Origin: Candidatus Rhodobacter oscarellae
GTDB taxonomy: Bacteria > Pseudomonadota > Alphaproteobacteria > Rhodobacterales > Rhodobacteraceae
Direction of reading: 5' to 3'
Length of the DNA: 64,000 nt
Assembly (NCBI RefSeq): GCF_001078595.1
Contig: NZ_LFTY01000002.1
Coordinates: 1,570,151-1,634,150 of the forward strand
Shown here in pieces: positions 9,387 to 17,369 of this stretch. The position numbers and the translations under genes were made by a program. Position 1 is the first letter of the stretch. Each line of letters starts with the position of its first letter. The notes beneath the pieces were generated by a model that was not told the origin of the DNA, searched no databases, and saw only the letters and a program-made list of their open reading frames with translations.

Positions 9387-10184
9387 ATGGCCGCCGCCCT
9401 TCTCCGAGTTGTCGCGCTGATTTTTCTCGCCCTGCCCGCTCAGGCTGACGGAATTGAGGTCGATCTAGAGCTGGTTTTGATGGTGGATGTGTCGCGTTCG
9501 ATGACCGAGCGCGAGCTCGAGATCCAGCGGCGCGGCTATGCAGAGGCGCTGCAATCGGATGCGGTATATGCCGCCGTGAAATCCGGCCTTCTGCAGCGCG
9601 TCGCCATGACTTATGTCGAATGGGCCGGCACGCAGCGTGTGGTCGTGGATTGGCGAGTGCTCGAGACCCGCGACGACCTGGCCGCTTTCGCCAACACGCT
9701 CACCGCCGAGTTCAATCCGGCGCTGCGGCGCACCTCGATCTCGGGCGCGCTGCTTTACGGCGCCGAGACGATCCGCACCAACCCCTATGAGGGGCTGCGC
9801 CGGGTCATCGACGTCTCTGGCGATGGCCCGAACAACCAGGGCCGCCCGGTAAGGCGCGCCCGCGACACGGTGCTCGCGCAGGGCATCGTCATCAACGGCC
9901 TGCCGCTGATGACGCGCGAAGGCATGGGCGCGCAATGGCATCTTGACGACCTGGACCGCTATTACGAGGCCTGCGTGATCGGCGGGCCGGGCAGTTTCGT
10001 GATCCCGGTGCTGGATTGGGATGACTTCGCCGAGGCGGTGCGTCGCAAGCTCGTGCTCGAGATGGTGTCCCGCCCGGCGACCGCGCAGATCATCCCCGCG
10101 CAGCAGCTCCAGCCCCGGGCTTATGATTGCTTGATCGGCGAGAAGATCTGGGAGCAAATTCAACGCCAGTGGGACCAGCCATGA
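9387..10184 (+). CDS. DUF1194 protein (VWA-like), exported
   Basis: The product is 265 residues starting MAAALLRVVALIFLALPAQADG, a clear Sec signal peptide with cleavage expected after AQA. The mature part begins with a von Willebrand A-type metal site (VDVSRSMT, DxSxS). Later segments IDVSGDGPNN and INGLPLM complete the DUF1194 pattern found in Rhodobacteraceae. It is a periplasmic protein of unknown function. Its stop overlaps the start of the next gene by 4 bp, so it is translationally coupled to the agmatine-deiminase-like gene. I place the start at ATG 9387 because the signal peptide begins there. Confidence 0.85.
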   Translation: MAAALLRVVALIFLALPAQADGIEVDLELVLMVDVSRSMTERELEIQRRGYAEALQSDAVYAAVKSGLLQRVAMTYVEWAGTQRVVVDWRVLETRDDLAAFANTLTAEFNPALRRTSISGALLYGAETIRTNPYEGLRRVIDVSGDGPNNQGRPVRRARDTVLAQGIVINGLPLMTREGMGAQWHLDDLDRYYEACVIGGPGSFVIPVLDWDDFAEAVRRKLVLEMVSRPATAQIIPAQQLQPRAYDCLIGEKIWEQIQRQWDQP

Positions 10185-11236
10185 CCAAGCTACACCGCCG
10201 CGCCTTCATTGCGGGTGCCGCCGCCGTGCCCTTTGCCAAAACGGGACATGCCATGCAGCCGCTTTACGTGCCACCCGAGGAGGCGCGCCACCAACGCACC
10301 CTCATGATGTGGCCCGCAAGCCGCCGGGTCTATCGCGATGCAGACCACCTCTACGACGTGCAAGCGACGATCGCCGACATCGCGTCCACCATTGCTGCCT
10401 TTGAGCCCGTGACCCTTTTGGCCGATGCCAGCTTGCATGCCGAGATCCAGCGCCGGACCCGCTCGGATGTCCAGCTATGGGACGTCCCGACAGAGGATCT
10501 TTGGGCGCGCGACGCGGGGCCGCTCTTTGCCAAGAGCGGCTCTGACACCGTCATCAGCCATATCCAGTTCAACGGCTGGGGGAGTAAGCAGGTTCACAGG
10601 CATGACGCGCAGGTGGCGACGGCCGTGGCGCGCCGCCTGGGCCTGCCGCTGGTCGATGCGGGCCTCAAAGGCGAACCCGGCGGCGTCGACCATGACGGCC
10701 ATGGCAGCCTTATTGCGCATGAAAGCTCTTGGCTCATCGAGAACCGCAACCCGGGGCTCAGCCGCGACGAGATCGGCGCGCGGCTCAAAGAGGCCTACGG
10801 CGCGGACCGCCTGACCTGGGCGCGCGGGGTCTATGACCAGGACATCACGGATTACCATATCGACAGCCTGGCGCGCTTCGCCGGGCCGGGGCGCATCCTG
10901 ATGAACCTGCCCGACGCGCCGGACCCGCGCGACCCGTTCCACCGCGCCGCCCTAGAAACCCATGACGCCCTGGCGGCGGAGTACAATGTGGAGGTCATCC
11001 CCGAGCCCGTCCAGCGGCGCGTGCGCGACCCGGAATTCGTGGCCAGTTACGTGAATTACTATGCCTGCAATGGCGCGGTGATCTCGGCGCAATTCGGCGA
11101 TCCAGATGCCGACGCTATCGCCGCCAAGGCGCTGGCACGCCACTACCCGGGCCGCGAGATCGTCACCCTGAACACCGACGCTCTGGGAGAACTCGGCGGC
11201 GGCATCCATTGCGCCACGCAGCAGATGCCTGCTTGA
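10181..11236 (+). CDS. Agmatine deiminase family protein with Tat-type signal
   Basis: The product is 351 residues of the agmatine/peptidyl-arginine deiminase family, which hydrolyses guanidino groups to ureido groups plus ammonia. The catalytic Cys is C344 in GGGIHCATQQ. Other family blocks are MMWPASRRVYR, DLWARDAGPLF, FNGWG and YHIDSLARF. The N-terminus MTKLHRRAFIAGAAAVPF has a twin-arginine motif, a hydrophobic stretch and GHA, which suggests Tat export. Classical agmatine deiminases are cytosolic, so the substrate here may differ. ATG 10181 overlaps the DUF1194 stop (ATGA). Confidence 0.85.
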   Translation: MTKLHRRAFIAGAAAVPFAKTGHAMQPLYVPPEEARHQRTLMMWPASRRVYRDADHLYDVQATIADIASTIAAFEPVTLLADASLHAEIQRRTRSDVQLWDVPTEDLWARDAGPLFAKSGSDTVISHIQFNGWGSKQVHRHDAQVATAVARRLGLPLVDAGLKGEPGGVDHDGHGSLIAHESSWLIENRNPGLSRDEIGARLKEAYGADRLTWARGVYDQDITDYHIDSLARFAGPGRILMNLPDAPDPRDPFHRAALETHDALAAEYNVEVIPEPVQRRVRDPEFVASYVNYYACNGAVISAQFGDPDADAIAAKALARHYPGREIVTLNTDALGELGGGIHCATQQMPA

Positions 11237-11263
11237 CCTGGAGTGACTCCAGTAAGCTATCTC
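11233..11263 (+). promoter_or_regulatory. MerR-type promoter with 19-bp spacer and operator dyad
   Basis: A -35 box TTGACC (11233-11238) and a -10 box TATCTC (11258-11263) are 19 bp apart, the stretched spacing that MerR-family activators act on. A perfect dyad CTGGAGT-G-ACTCCAG (11238-11252) lies inside the spacer. The site overlaps the stop codon of the preceding gene and lies 28 bp before merR, which points to autoregulation of the merR-aldo/keto reductase operon. Confidence 0.7.
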
Positions 11264-11290
11264 TGATTCGAAAGCAGTTAGGAGGCGCGG

Positions 11291-11662
11291 ATGCAGATCG
11301 CCGAAGCCGCCGCTGAAAGCGGCCTATCCATTGATACAATCCGGTTCTACGAGCGCTCTGGCATGCTGCCGCCCTTGGCCCGTGACGCGCGGGGCTGGCG
11401 GCAATTCTCGGGGGATGCGCTCGATTGGCTGCGGGTGCTGGGCAACCTGCGCAAGACGGGCATGCCGCTGGAGGACGTAAGGCGCTTTGCGGCCTCGGCC
11501 AACGGGCCTTTGGCAGAGACCCAGGCCGCGATGGCAGAGCGCCTGGCGATCCTGCGCGCCCATGCGGCGCGGCTGGAGGCCAAGCGCGCCGAGATCGAGA
11601 CCTGCTCGGCCTATCTCGACCACAAAATCGCGATCTATTCTGGAATGGGGGTTCCCCAGTGA
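11291..11662 (+). CDS. MerR family transcriptional regulator
   Basis: The product is 123 residues. The N-terminal winged helix-turn-helix has the MerR signature IAEAAAESGLSIDTIRFYERSGMLPP. A dimerisation coiled coil (ERLAILRAHAARLEAKRAEIET) and a very short C-terminus follow. The metal-binding cysteine pattern of CueR or MerR is missing; one Cys lies in ETCSAYL. The partner gene, an aldo/keto reductase, starts one base inside the stop (TGATG). The arrangement resembles aldehyde-responsive MerR regulators of the AdhR type; that is inference. AGGAGG lies upstream of the start. Confidence 0.9.
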   Translation: MQIAEAAAESGLSIDTIRFYERSGMLPPLARDARGWRQFSGDALDWLRVLGNLRKTGMPLEDVRRFAASANGPLAETQAAMAERLAILRAHAARLEAKRAEIETCSAYLDHKIAIYSGMGVPQ

Positions 11663-12657
11663 TGCAAAGACAAGACTGGACCGGCGCGCCGGTGCCCGCA
11701 CTTGGCATGGGATGCTGGGCCATCGGCGGCCCCTTCTCCCTAGAGGGCCGCCCGGTGGGCTGGGGCGAAACCGACGACGCGGTCTCGCGCGCGACAATCG
11801 CCGCCGCCTATGAGGCGGGCCTACGGGTCTTTGACAGCGCGCAGGCCTATGGCGCGGGGCATTCCGAGGCGTTGCTCGGCGAGGTTCTGGGCGACAAACC
11901 CGACGCGCGCGTGGTGACCAAGATCGGCCTCGGGATCGACCCCGCGCGGCGGGAGCTCACCGGCGTGGTGACGGATCCCGATGCGATCCGCGACAGTCTT
12001 GAGGCCTCGCTCAGACGGCTCCGGCGCGACCAAGTGGATCTAGTGCTGTTGCATCTGAACGATCTGCCCTTGGACCAGGCCGCGCCGATCTTTGACATGC
12101 TGCAGGGACTGCACGACGCGGGCCGCGTCGGCGCCTATGGCTGGAGCACGGACTTTCCGGACAGGGCCGCGGCTTTCCCGGAGCACGTGGGGTTCCGCGC
12201 GGTGGAATTGGCGATGAACGTGTTCTTTCGCGGGGACAAGATCTCGGACGCCTTGGACGGCAGCGAACGCGTGCCGCTTATCCGCTCACCCCTGGCGATG
12301 GGGCTTCTGGCCGGGCGGATCGGCGCCACAACGGTGCTGGCGGAGGATGACGTACGCGCCAGCGATGCGGGCTGGATGCAGTACTTCAAGGACGGTCGTG
12401 CCAACCCCGCCTACGTGGCGCGGCTGGAGGCGGTGCGGGAATGCCTAACTGTGGGCGGGCGCAGCCTGGCGCAAGGCGCCCTGGCCTGGCTTTGGGCGCG
12501 CAGCCCGCGCTGCATCCCCGTGCCGGGCATGCGGACGCCCGAGCAGGCGGCAGAGCTCGTGGCGGCCTTGGATCTCGGTCCACTGCCTCAGGCGCAGATG
12601 GAAGAGATCGAGAAGCTTATGGACCGCCCCGAAGAAGGCGAACCCAGAGCCCGGTAG
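11662..12657 (+). CDS. Aldo/keto reductase
   Basis: The product is 331 residues with a TIM-barrel NAD(P)H-dependent carbonyl reductase pattern. The catalytic tetrad is D58 and Y63 in FDSAQAYG, K87 in VVTKIGL and H131 in LLHLND. The coenzyme-binding end reads CIPVPGMRTPEQA. ATG 11662 overlaps the merR stop by one base, giving coupled expression. It probably detoxifies or reduces an aldehyde sensed by the MerR protein (inference). The substrate is unknown. It converges on the zinc-ribbon gene, with 70 bp between them. Confidence 0.92.
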   Translation: MQRQDWTGAPVPALGMGCWAIGGPFSLEGRPVGWGETDDAVSRATIAAAYEAGLRVFDSAQAYGAGHSEALLGEVLGDKPDARVVTKIGLGIDPARRELTGVVTDPDAIRDSLEASLRRLRRDQVDLVLLHLNDLPLDQAAPIFDMLQGLHDAGRVGAYGWSTDFPDRAAAFPEHVGFRAVELAMNVFFRGDKISDALDGSERVPLIRSPLAMGLLAGRIGATTVLAEDDVRASDAGWMQYFKDGRANPAYVARLEAVRECLTVGGRSLAQGALAWLWARSPRCIPVPGMRTPEQAAELVAALDLGPLPQAQMEEIEKLMDRPEEGEPRAR

Positions 12658-12727
12658 AAGACGCAGTAGGGTGGCGGCCATGGGCGACATCATCGCGCGG
12701 GGTTATCGCGCTGGCAGTAGACCCCGC

Positions 12728-13774
12728 TCACAAAAACCCTGCCGCGCCCCAAACCATCCCAAACGCAAGCGCCGCCGCCGAGGCCAAAGCCGATAGACCC
12801 GCCAGCTTCCAATAGGAGAACGGTCGCTCGCCAAAGGTACGCCCGTCGATGCCAGAGACCACCACTTTCATCCCTTTGCCACCATAGGCGTAGTGCAAAA
12901 TCCAGACCGGCAGCAGGATGCGCCGGTAGTGGATGCCCGATGTATCGGTTCTGAAGCGACCGACCTTGGTGCCGGGCCTGCCGACATGGCACTTTATTCG
13001 GTTGCGGATCAGAAGGCGCTTGTCTGTGCGGTTCGCTTCCAGCCCCTCGGCGACGCTCTGATGATGGCGTTCGGCGGCGAAACCCGCCAGGTACCCTGCC
13101 CCATAGGGGCGCAGGCGTTCGGGATGGAACTCGTGCAGGATGCCGTCGCGGATCAGCGGCGTGACATGCGGCGAGGCCGGCATCAGCAGGTCATCGAACG
13201 TGATGCTCATCTTCCCCGAAACCGATCTGCGGCGGCGGTTCTTGCCGCTGCCCACGGTGTAGCTGGCCCAGTATTGCACGGCCTCTTGGCTGTCGAAGGT
13301 CCAGAACGGCGCGTAGAGCCCCGCCACCCGGCCCTTTGACACGGTGCGGGCCAGATCGCTCGGCGCCGCGATCCGCCGCCGGACCCAGTCGAGCGCATAG
13401 GCCTGCGCGTCCGCCTCGGGCACGCGAAAGGGCACCAGCGCGGTCGTCTCATAGCCCAGATCCTCGGTCCCAAGCACAACCGGACCGTTGCAATAGGGGC
13501 AGCGCTCGCTGAGCGCCGGGCCTGTGAACACGACGTCGCCGCCGCAGGTCTGGCAGTGGTGCACCTGGCTGCCGCGAAAGGCCGGGGCCTCCTCGGCGGG
13601 GGCGTCCGCATCAAAGGGGAACTCCTTGGCGGCCTGATCGTCGCTGGGCGTTTTGAGGCTCTGCACGGTGCCGCAGCTTTCGCATTTCAGGCCCCGCGCG
13701 GCGGGGTCATAGGCGCATTGCCCGCCGCAGGACGGGCATAGAAGGCCGCGCTGCTGCGCGCCCAGCGGCTCCAT
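12728..13774 (-). CDS. Zinc-ribbon membrane protein, unknown function
   Basis: The product is 348 residues. Four CxxC pairs lie in the first 95 residues (CPSCGG, CESCGT, CQTCGG, CPYCNG), forming two rubredoxin-like zinc ribbons. The middle is soluble and basic, including YTVGSGKNRRRRSVSG and YAPFWTFDSQ. One or two membrane helices end the protein (LSALASAAALAFGMVWGAA). Similar proteins are often annotated as primosomal-protein-N'-like or as TFIIB-type zinc-ribbon proteins without a known role. It starts inside the stop codon of the small membrane gene upstream, so the two form a pair. Confidence 0.8.
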   Translation of the reverse strand: MEPLGAQQRGLLCPSCGGQCAYDPAARGLKCESCGTVQSLKTPSDDQAAKEFPFDADAPAEEAPAFRGSQVHHCQTCGGDVVFTGPALSERCPYCNGPVVLGTEDLGYETTALVPFRVPEADAQAYALDWVRRRIAAPSDLARTVSKGRVAGLYAPFWTFDSQEAVQYWASYTVGSGKNRRRRSVSGKMSITFDDLLMPASPHVTPLIRDGILHEFHPERLRPYGAGYLAGFAAERHHQSVAEGLEANRTDKRLLIRNRIKCHVGRPGTKVGRFRTDTSGIHYRRILLPVWILHYAYGGKGMKVVVSGIDGRTFGERPFSYWKLAGLSALASAAALAFGMVWGAAGFL

Positions 13775-14088
13775 CAGTCAGACTCCGCGATGGCGATCGC
13801 GATCTCTAGTAGTATGCGCAGCCGCAGCCAGGACCGCTCTATCGCCGCGTCCAGGTCGCCGCTGGCCCACCAGTCGCCGAGAATGGTGCCGCAGAACCAG
13901 GTCGCCAGCAGCCAGAACGCGATGACGGACCAGCCAGAGATGGATCGGATCCAGCCCGCAGAGCCGTGCCGCAGCTCGTGCTGGGCCTCGCGCACCCGGA
14001 TCAGTTTGACCACCGGGAACATTCCGGCGAGGCTTGCAACTGCCAGCACGACCAGCGCGGCGGCTGCGGGGGCGAGTTCGATTGGCAA
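13774..14088 (-). CDS. Small membrane protein paired with the zinc-ribbon gene
   Basis: This short protein of about 104 residues has two membrane helices (ALVVLAVASLAGMFPVV and WSVIAFWLLATWFCGTIL) and an amphipathic C-terminus. The frame stays open to a TTG at 14163, but the segment from TTG 14088 (PIELAPAAAALVV) looks like a natural N-terminus; no ATG is available before the first helix ends. The start is therefore uncertain. Its stop overlaps the next start by one base. I do not recognise a family. Confidence 0.6.
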   Translation of the reverse strand: MPIELAPAAAALVVLAVASLAGMFPVVKLIRVREAQHELRHGSAGWIRSISGWSVIAFWLLATWFCGTILGDWWASGDLDAAIERSWLRLRILLEIAIAIAESD

Positions 14089-14251
14089 GGTCGGCGGGTC
14101 TCTGTTGCGGCGGCAGGTTGGGATCGACGCGGTGAGTCTGGCGCGGATTTTGGCGTCACGCAAGGGGCGCGGCGTGGGCGATTTTATGGGGTAATATAAT
14201 ACCTTAATTTTAAGTCACTGATTTCCAATACTTTTATTCACAACCCGCTTA

Positions 14252-14279
14252 TTGACTGCGCGGCGGCAATCTCTATAAA
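14252..14279 (+). promoter_or_regulatory. Sigma-70 promoter of rplM-rpsI
   Basis: TTGACT (14252-14257) and TATAAA (14274-14279) are 16 bp apart. The spacer is GC-rich and the upstream sequence AT-rich, as in strong ribosomal-protein promoters. Transcription should start near 14286, giving a leader of about 32 nt before rplM. Confidence 0.75.
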
Positions 14280-14317
14280 CCGCGCATCCGAATGAACCTC
14301 TGACCAAAGAGACCGCA

Positions 14318-14794
14318 ATGAAAACCTTCACCGCGACCCCTGCGGACATCGACAAGAAGTGGATCCTTATCGACGCCGAAGGCGTTGTTCTGGGCCGTCT
14401 CGCCTCGATCGTCGCAAACCGCCTTCGTGGCAAGCACAAAGCCACCTTCACGCCGCACATGGATATGGGCGACAACGTGATCATCATCAACGCCGACAAG
14501 GTGCAGCTGACCGGCAAGAAGCGCGCCGACAAGACCTATTGGCGCCACACCGGCTACCCCGGCGGGATCAAGAGCCGCCAGGCCGGCGAGATCCTTGAGG
14601 GCGACCACCCCGAGCGCGTCTTGACCCTGGCCGTCAAGCGCATGCTGCCAGGCAACCGCCTCAGCCGCCAGCAGATGACCAACTTGCGTGTCTACGCGGG
14701 TGCCGAGCATCCGCATGAGGCGCAGGCGCCCGAGGTGCTGGACGTCAAGGCGATGAACTCCAAGAACACACGTACGAACGCGGGGACCGCATAA
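14318..14794 (+). CDS. rplM: 50S ribosomal protein L13
   Basis: The product is 158 residues and assembles early in the large subunit. Family blocks are [44 protein letters not shown], and [10 protein letters not shown] followed by [14 protein letters not shown]. It is slightly longer than E. coli L13 (142) through a short N-terminal addition and a tail, as in other alphaproteobacteria. The stop overlaps the rpsI start (TAATG). It sits directly behind a good promoter. Confidence 0.98.
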   Translation: MKTFTATPADIDKKWILIDAEGVVLGRLASIVANRLRGKHKATFTPHMDMGDNVIIINADKVQLTGKKRADKTYWRHTGYPGGIKSRQAGEILEGDHPERVLTLAVKRMLPGNRLSRQQMTNLRVYAGAEHPHEAQAPEVLDVKAMNSKNTRTNAGTA

Positions 14795-15306
14795 TGGCCG
14801 ATCAAGTGAATTCTCTGGAAGAGCTGGGCCAGGTCGCAGAGGGCGTCGTGGCCGAGGACACCGCCGCTGCCGTCGTAGCCCAAGAAGAGCAGATCACCCG
14901 CGAGCCCGTCCGCGACGAGTTGGGCCGCTCCTATGCCACCGGCAAGCGTAAAGACGCCGTGGCGCGGGTATGGATCAAGCCGGGCAACGGCAAGGTCACC
15001 GTGAACGGCAAAGAGATGGACGCCTATTTCGCGCGCCCCGTGCTGCAGATGATCCTGCGCCAGCCCTTCACCGTGGCTGGCGTTGAGGGCGAGTTCGACG
15101 TGATGGCGACCGTTAAGGGCGGCGGGCTTTCGGGCCAGGCCGGTGCCGTCAAGCACGGCATCTCCAAGGCGCTGCAGCTTTACGATCCCTCCCTGCGTGG
15201 CGCGCTGAAGGCAGCCGGGTTCCTGACCCGCGACGCCCGCGTCGTGGAACGGAAGAAATACGGCAAGCGCAAGGCGCGCCGGAGCTTCCAGTTCTCCAAG
15301 CGTTAA
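14794..15306 (+). CDS. rpsI: 30S ribosomal protein S9
   Basis: The product is 170 residues. The S9 domain covers about 45-170: [33 protein letters not shown], and the basic tail ending RRSFQFSKR that reaches the P-site tRNA. The first 45 residues are an acidic, Ala/Glu-rich extension ([17 protein letters not shown]) not present in the 130-residue E. coli protein but usual in Rhodobacteraceae. It is translationally coupled to rplM and followed by a clear terminator. Confidence 0.98.
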   Translation: MADQVNSLEELGQVAEGVVAEDTAAAVVAQEEQITREPVRDELGRSYATGKRKDAVARVWIKPGNGKVTVNGKEMDAYFARPVLQMILRQPFTVAGVEGEFDVMATVKGGGLSGQAGAVKHGISKALQLYDPSLRGALKAAGFLTRDARVVERKKYGKRKARRSFQFSKR

Positions 15307-15329
15307 TCGACGCGATATCTATTGCGAAG

Positions 15330-15355
15330 GGCCGCCCAGTTTGGGTGGCCTTTTT
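15330..15355 (+). terminator. Rho-independent terminator of rplM-rpsI
   Basis: The stem GGCCGCCCA / TGGGTGGCC (15330-15338 and 15342-15350, one G-U pair) has loop GTT and is followed by five T residues (15351-15355). It lies 23 bp after the rpsI stop. Confidence 0.9.
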
Positions 15356-15395
15356 CGTTGGGTGACGTGTTTTCTGAGCCGCTGGGTGTTTATCT

Positions 15396-15594
15396 GGCCT
15401 CGACCACCGGCGGGCATTCGCGCGCCACAATTTTCTTGCAAGAAAATTGCGAAACTCTTGAAAGAGTTTCTTTGGCGCGACACGAGATGATCCCTTAACA
15501 GCGACCGCTCGCCAGTCTGCGGGCCCACTTTCCTTGGAAGGAAAGTGCAAATCTCTTGCAAGAGATTTGGCGCGCTCCAAGGGCGGTTCAGGCC
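15396..15594 (-). repeat. Four-palindrome dispersed element, copy B (inverted)
   Basis: This 199-bp element lies between rpsI (+) and the thioesterase gene (-). Read on the plus strand the order is reversed relative to copy A: P4 15428-15449, P3 15451-15470, conserved spacer, P2 15526-15547, P1 15548-15569. P3 has one central change (CTTGAAAG instead of CTTGCAAG). The ends are GGCCTCGACC on the left and GGTTCAGGCC on the right. Confidence 0.9.
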
Positions 15595-15629
15595 AGAGCC
15601 TGCGCACCAACGGCAGGCCCATACATCTG

Positions 15630-16055
15630 TTACCCTCGTTTCGGCGGGATCGAATATGTCAGCGTCGCCCGCGCCACCGGCGCGTCCACCCCTTCGGAGT
15701 AAATCAGCACATCCCCCACCGACAGCGTCTTGCCCAGCTTCAAGAGCCGCGCCTCGGCGATCAGATCGGTATTCGCGGACGGCTTGCGCATGAAATCAAT
15801 CGAGCCGTTGGTGGTCACCGCGAGCGCCTCGGGCCCGATCCGGCTGAGCGTGGCCAGATAGATCGCCACATCCGCCAGCGCGAACATAGATGGGCCAGAC
15901 ACCGTCCCGCCGGGCCGCAGATTCGCCTCGGTCACGTAGAGGCGCATGCGCACCCCGTCCTCGGTCACGGCCTCGACGTTGAAATCCTTGTGCACCTGCG
16001 GGAAGACCTCGACCATAAAACCCATCAGGTCATCGGGCGTCATAACTGGCTGCAT
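15630..16055 (-). CDS. PaaI-type hotdog thioesterase
   Basis: The product is 141 residues of the hotdog-fold acyl-CoA thioesterase family. The core is GGTVSGPSMFALADVAIYLA with the catalytic Asp in ALAD, followed by TTNGSIDFMRKP. A GAGGGAAGC ribosome binding site precedes ATG 16055. It is divergent from an enoyl-CoA hydratase gene 56 bp away. Together they suggest acyl-CoA handling, perhaps of an aromatic or branched acid, but the substrate is not readable. Cytosolic. Confidence 0.88.
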   Translation of the reverse strand: MQPVMTPDDLMGFMVEVFPQVHKDFNVEAVTEDGVRMRLYVTEANLRPGGTVSGPSMFALADVAIYLATLSRIGPEALAVTTNGSIDFMRKPSANTDLIAEARLLKLGKTLSVGDVLIYSEGVDAPVARATLTYSIPPKRG

Positions 16056-16111
16056 GCTTCCCTCGCGCGGCGTTTCGCACTAGGTAGTCACCAAAAGACA
16101 AGGAGGACAAG

Positions 16112-16897
16112 ATGGCATTGCTCAAGCGCGAGGACCGTGGCGCGGTGGCGCATCTGACGATGACGAGCCCCAGCAACCTCAACGCCTTGTCTGATGGGAT
16201 GCTGGCGGCGATCCAAGAAGAGTTCGACCGGCTGGCCGAGGACCGCTCAATCCGGGTGATCGTGATCGCGGGCGACGGGCGGGCGTTCTGCCCCGGCCAC
16301 GACCTCAAGGAGATGACCCGCGGCCGCGCCAATGAGGATGGTGGTGCTGCCTATTTCGCGGATCTCTTCGCGCGCTGCTCGACGATGATGCAGACCATCC
16401 CGCGCCTGCCGCAGCCGGTGATCGCGCAGGTGCACGGCATCGCCGCCGCCGCGGGCTGTCAGTTGGTGGCGAGCTGCGACATGGCCGTGGCCGCCGAGGG
16501 CACGCGGTTCGGGGTGAACGGCGTGAATATCGGGCTCTTTTGTTCCACGCCCATGGTCGCGCTCAGCCGCAACATCCCGCGAAAGCAGGCCTTTGAGATG
16601 CTCACCACCGGCAGCTTCATCGACGCCGCCCGCGCGGCAGAGCTTGGGCTGATCAACCATGCGGTGCCCGAGGCGGAGCTGGCCACAAAGACTGCGGAGC
16701 TGGCCGATCTGGTCGCCTCCAAGTTGGGCTCGGCAGTGAAGATCGGCAAACAGGCCTTCTACGAGCAGATCCAGATGCCACTTGAGGCGGCTTACGCCTA
16801 TACCGGCGAGGTCATGGTCGAGAACATGATGCACCGCGACACCGTCGAGGGCATCCAGGCCTTTATCGACAAGCGCGACCCGGAATGGACGCAGTAG
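16112..16897 (+). CDS. Enoyl-CoA hydratase/isomerase family protein
   Basis: The product is 261 residues with the crotonase fold. The oxyanion-hole blocks are FCPGHDLKEM and AAAGCQLVASCDMAVA. In the position of the hydratase catalytic Glu the sequence reads GVNIGLFCSTPMVAL, lacking the usual Glu of beta-oxidation hydratases, so it resembles the ECHDC3-like branch, and the reaction is uncertain. AGGAGG lies 5 nt before ATG 16112. It is divergent from the PaaI thioesterase and converges on a DUF1499 gene with a 1-bp gap. Confidence 0.88.
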   Translation: MALLKREDRGAVAHLTMTSPSNLNALSDGMLAAIQEEFDRLAEDRSIRVIVIAGDGRAFCPGHDLKEMTRGRANEDGGAAYFADLFARCSTMMQTIPRLPQPVIAQVHGIAAAAGCQLVASCDMAVAAEGTRFGVNGVNIGLFCSTPMVALSRNIPRKQAFEMLTTGSFIDAARAAELGLINHAVPEAELATKTAELADLVASKLGSAVKIGKQAFYEQIQMPLEAAYAYTGEVMVENMMHRDTVEGIQAFIDKRDPEWTQ

Positions 16898-16898
16898 A

Positions 16899-17321
16899 CT
16901 AAGCCTGCGGGAGTTGCTGTAGCCAGCGCTGAAGCCGCGCGCGGTTCACACCCAAGTCACTGCGCCCGAAGCGCAGGCGCGACAGGATCACCAGTTCTGA
17001 TCCCGTCTCTGTTGGGACCGCCGTGGCGGTGATGTAGTCGGGGAACCCCATCACCAGCGAGCGGGCAACATAGGTGACGCGCCCCTCCTCCACCGACCCA
17101 GCCAAGCGAGCGGTCCGCACCGCGGGCTGGACAAGTGCGTCGAAGACGGCCAGCGCCTCGGTTGGCGAGAGCGGCACGGCGTGCCGGATCAGCGCGCCCG
17201 CCTGCCCGGGGTCTTTCGCGGCCACTGGGTCGACATGCCATCGCGTCGGGTCGCTGGGTGCCAATCGGACATAGGCCGCAAAGGCCAAAACGAGGGCGAT
17301 GAGGGCGAGAAGCATCTTCAT
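16899..17321 (-). CDS. DUF1499 family protein
   Basis: The product is 140 residues. The N-terminus MKMLLALIALVLAFAAYVRL is a signal anchor or signal peptide, so the rest lies in the periplasm or is membrane-tethered. The body has the DUF1499 pattern (VTYVARSLVMGFPDYIT, then LRFGRSDLGVNRARL). The function of the family is unknown. It converges on the enoyl-CoA hydratase gene (1-bp gap) and lies 48 bp beyond the end of the agmatinase gene, on the same strand as that gene. Confidence 0.8.
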   Translation of the reverse strand: MKMLLALIALVLAFAAYVRLAPSDPTRWHVDPVAAKDPGQAGALIRHAVPLSPTEALAVFDALVQPAVRTARLAGSVEEGRVTYVARSLVMGFPDYITATAVPTETGSELVILSRLRFGRSDLGVNRARLQRWLQQLPQA

Positions 17322-17369
17322 GTACTCTCAGTTACGTCACCCGCCGATGGTTTCAAGCCCATGATTGCC

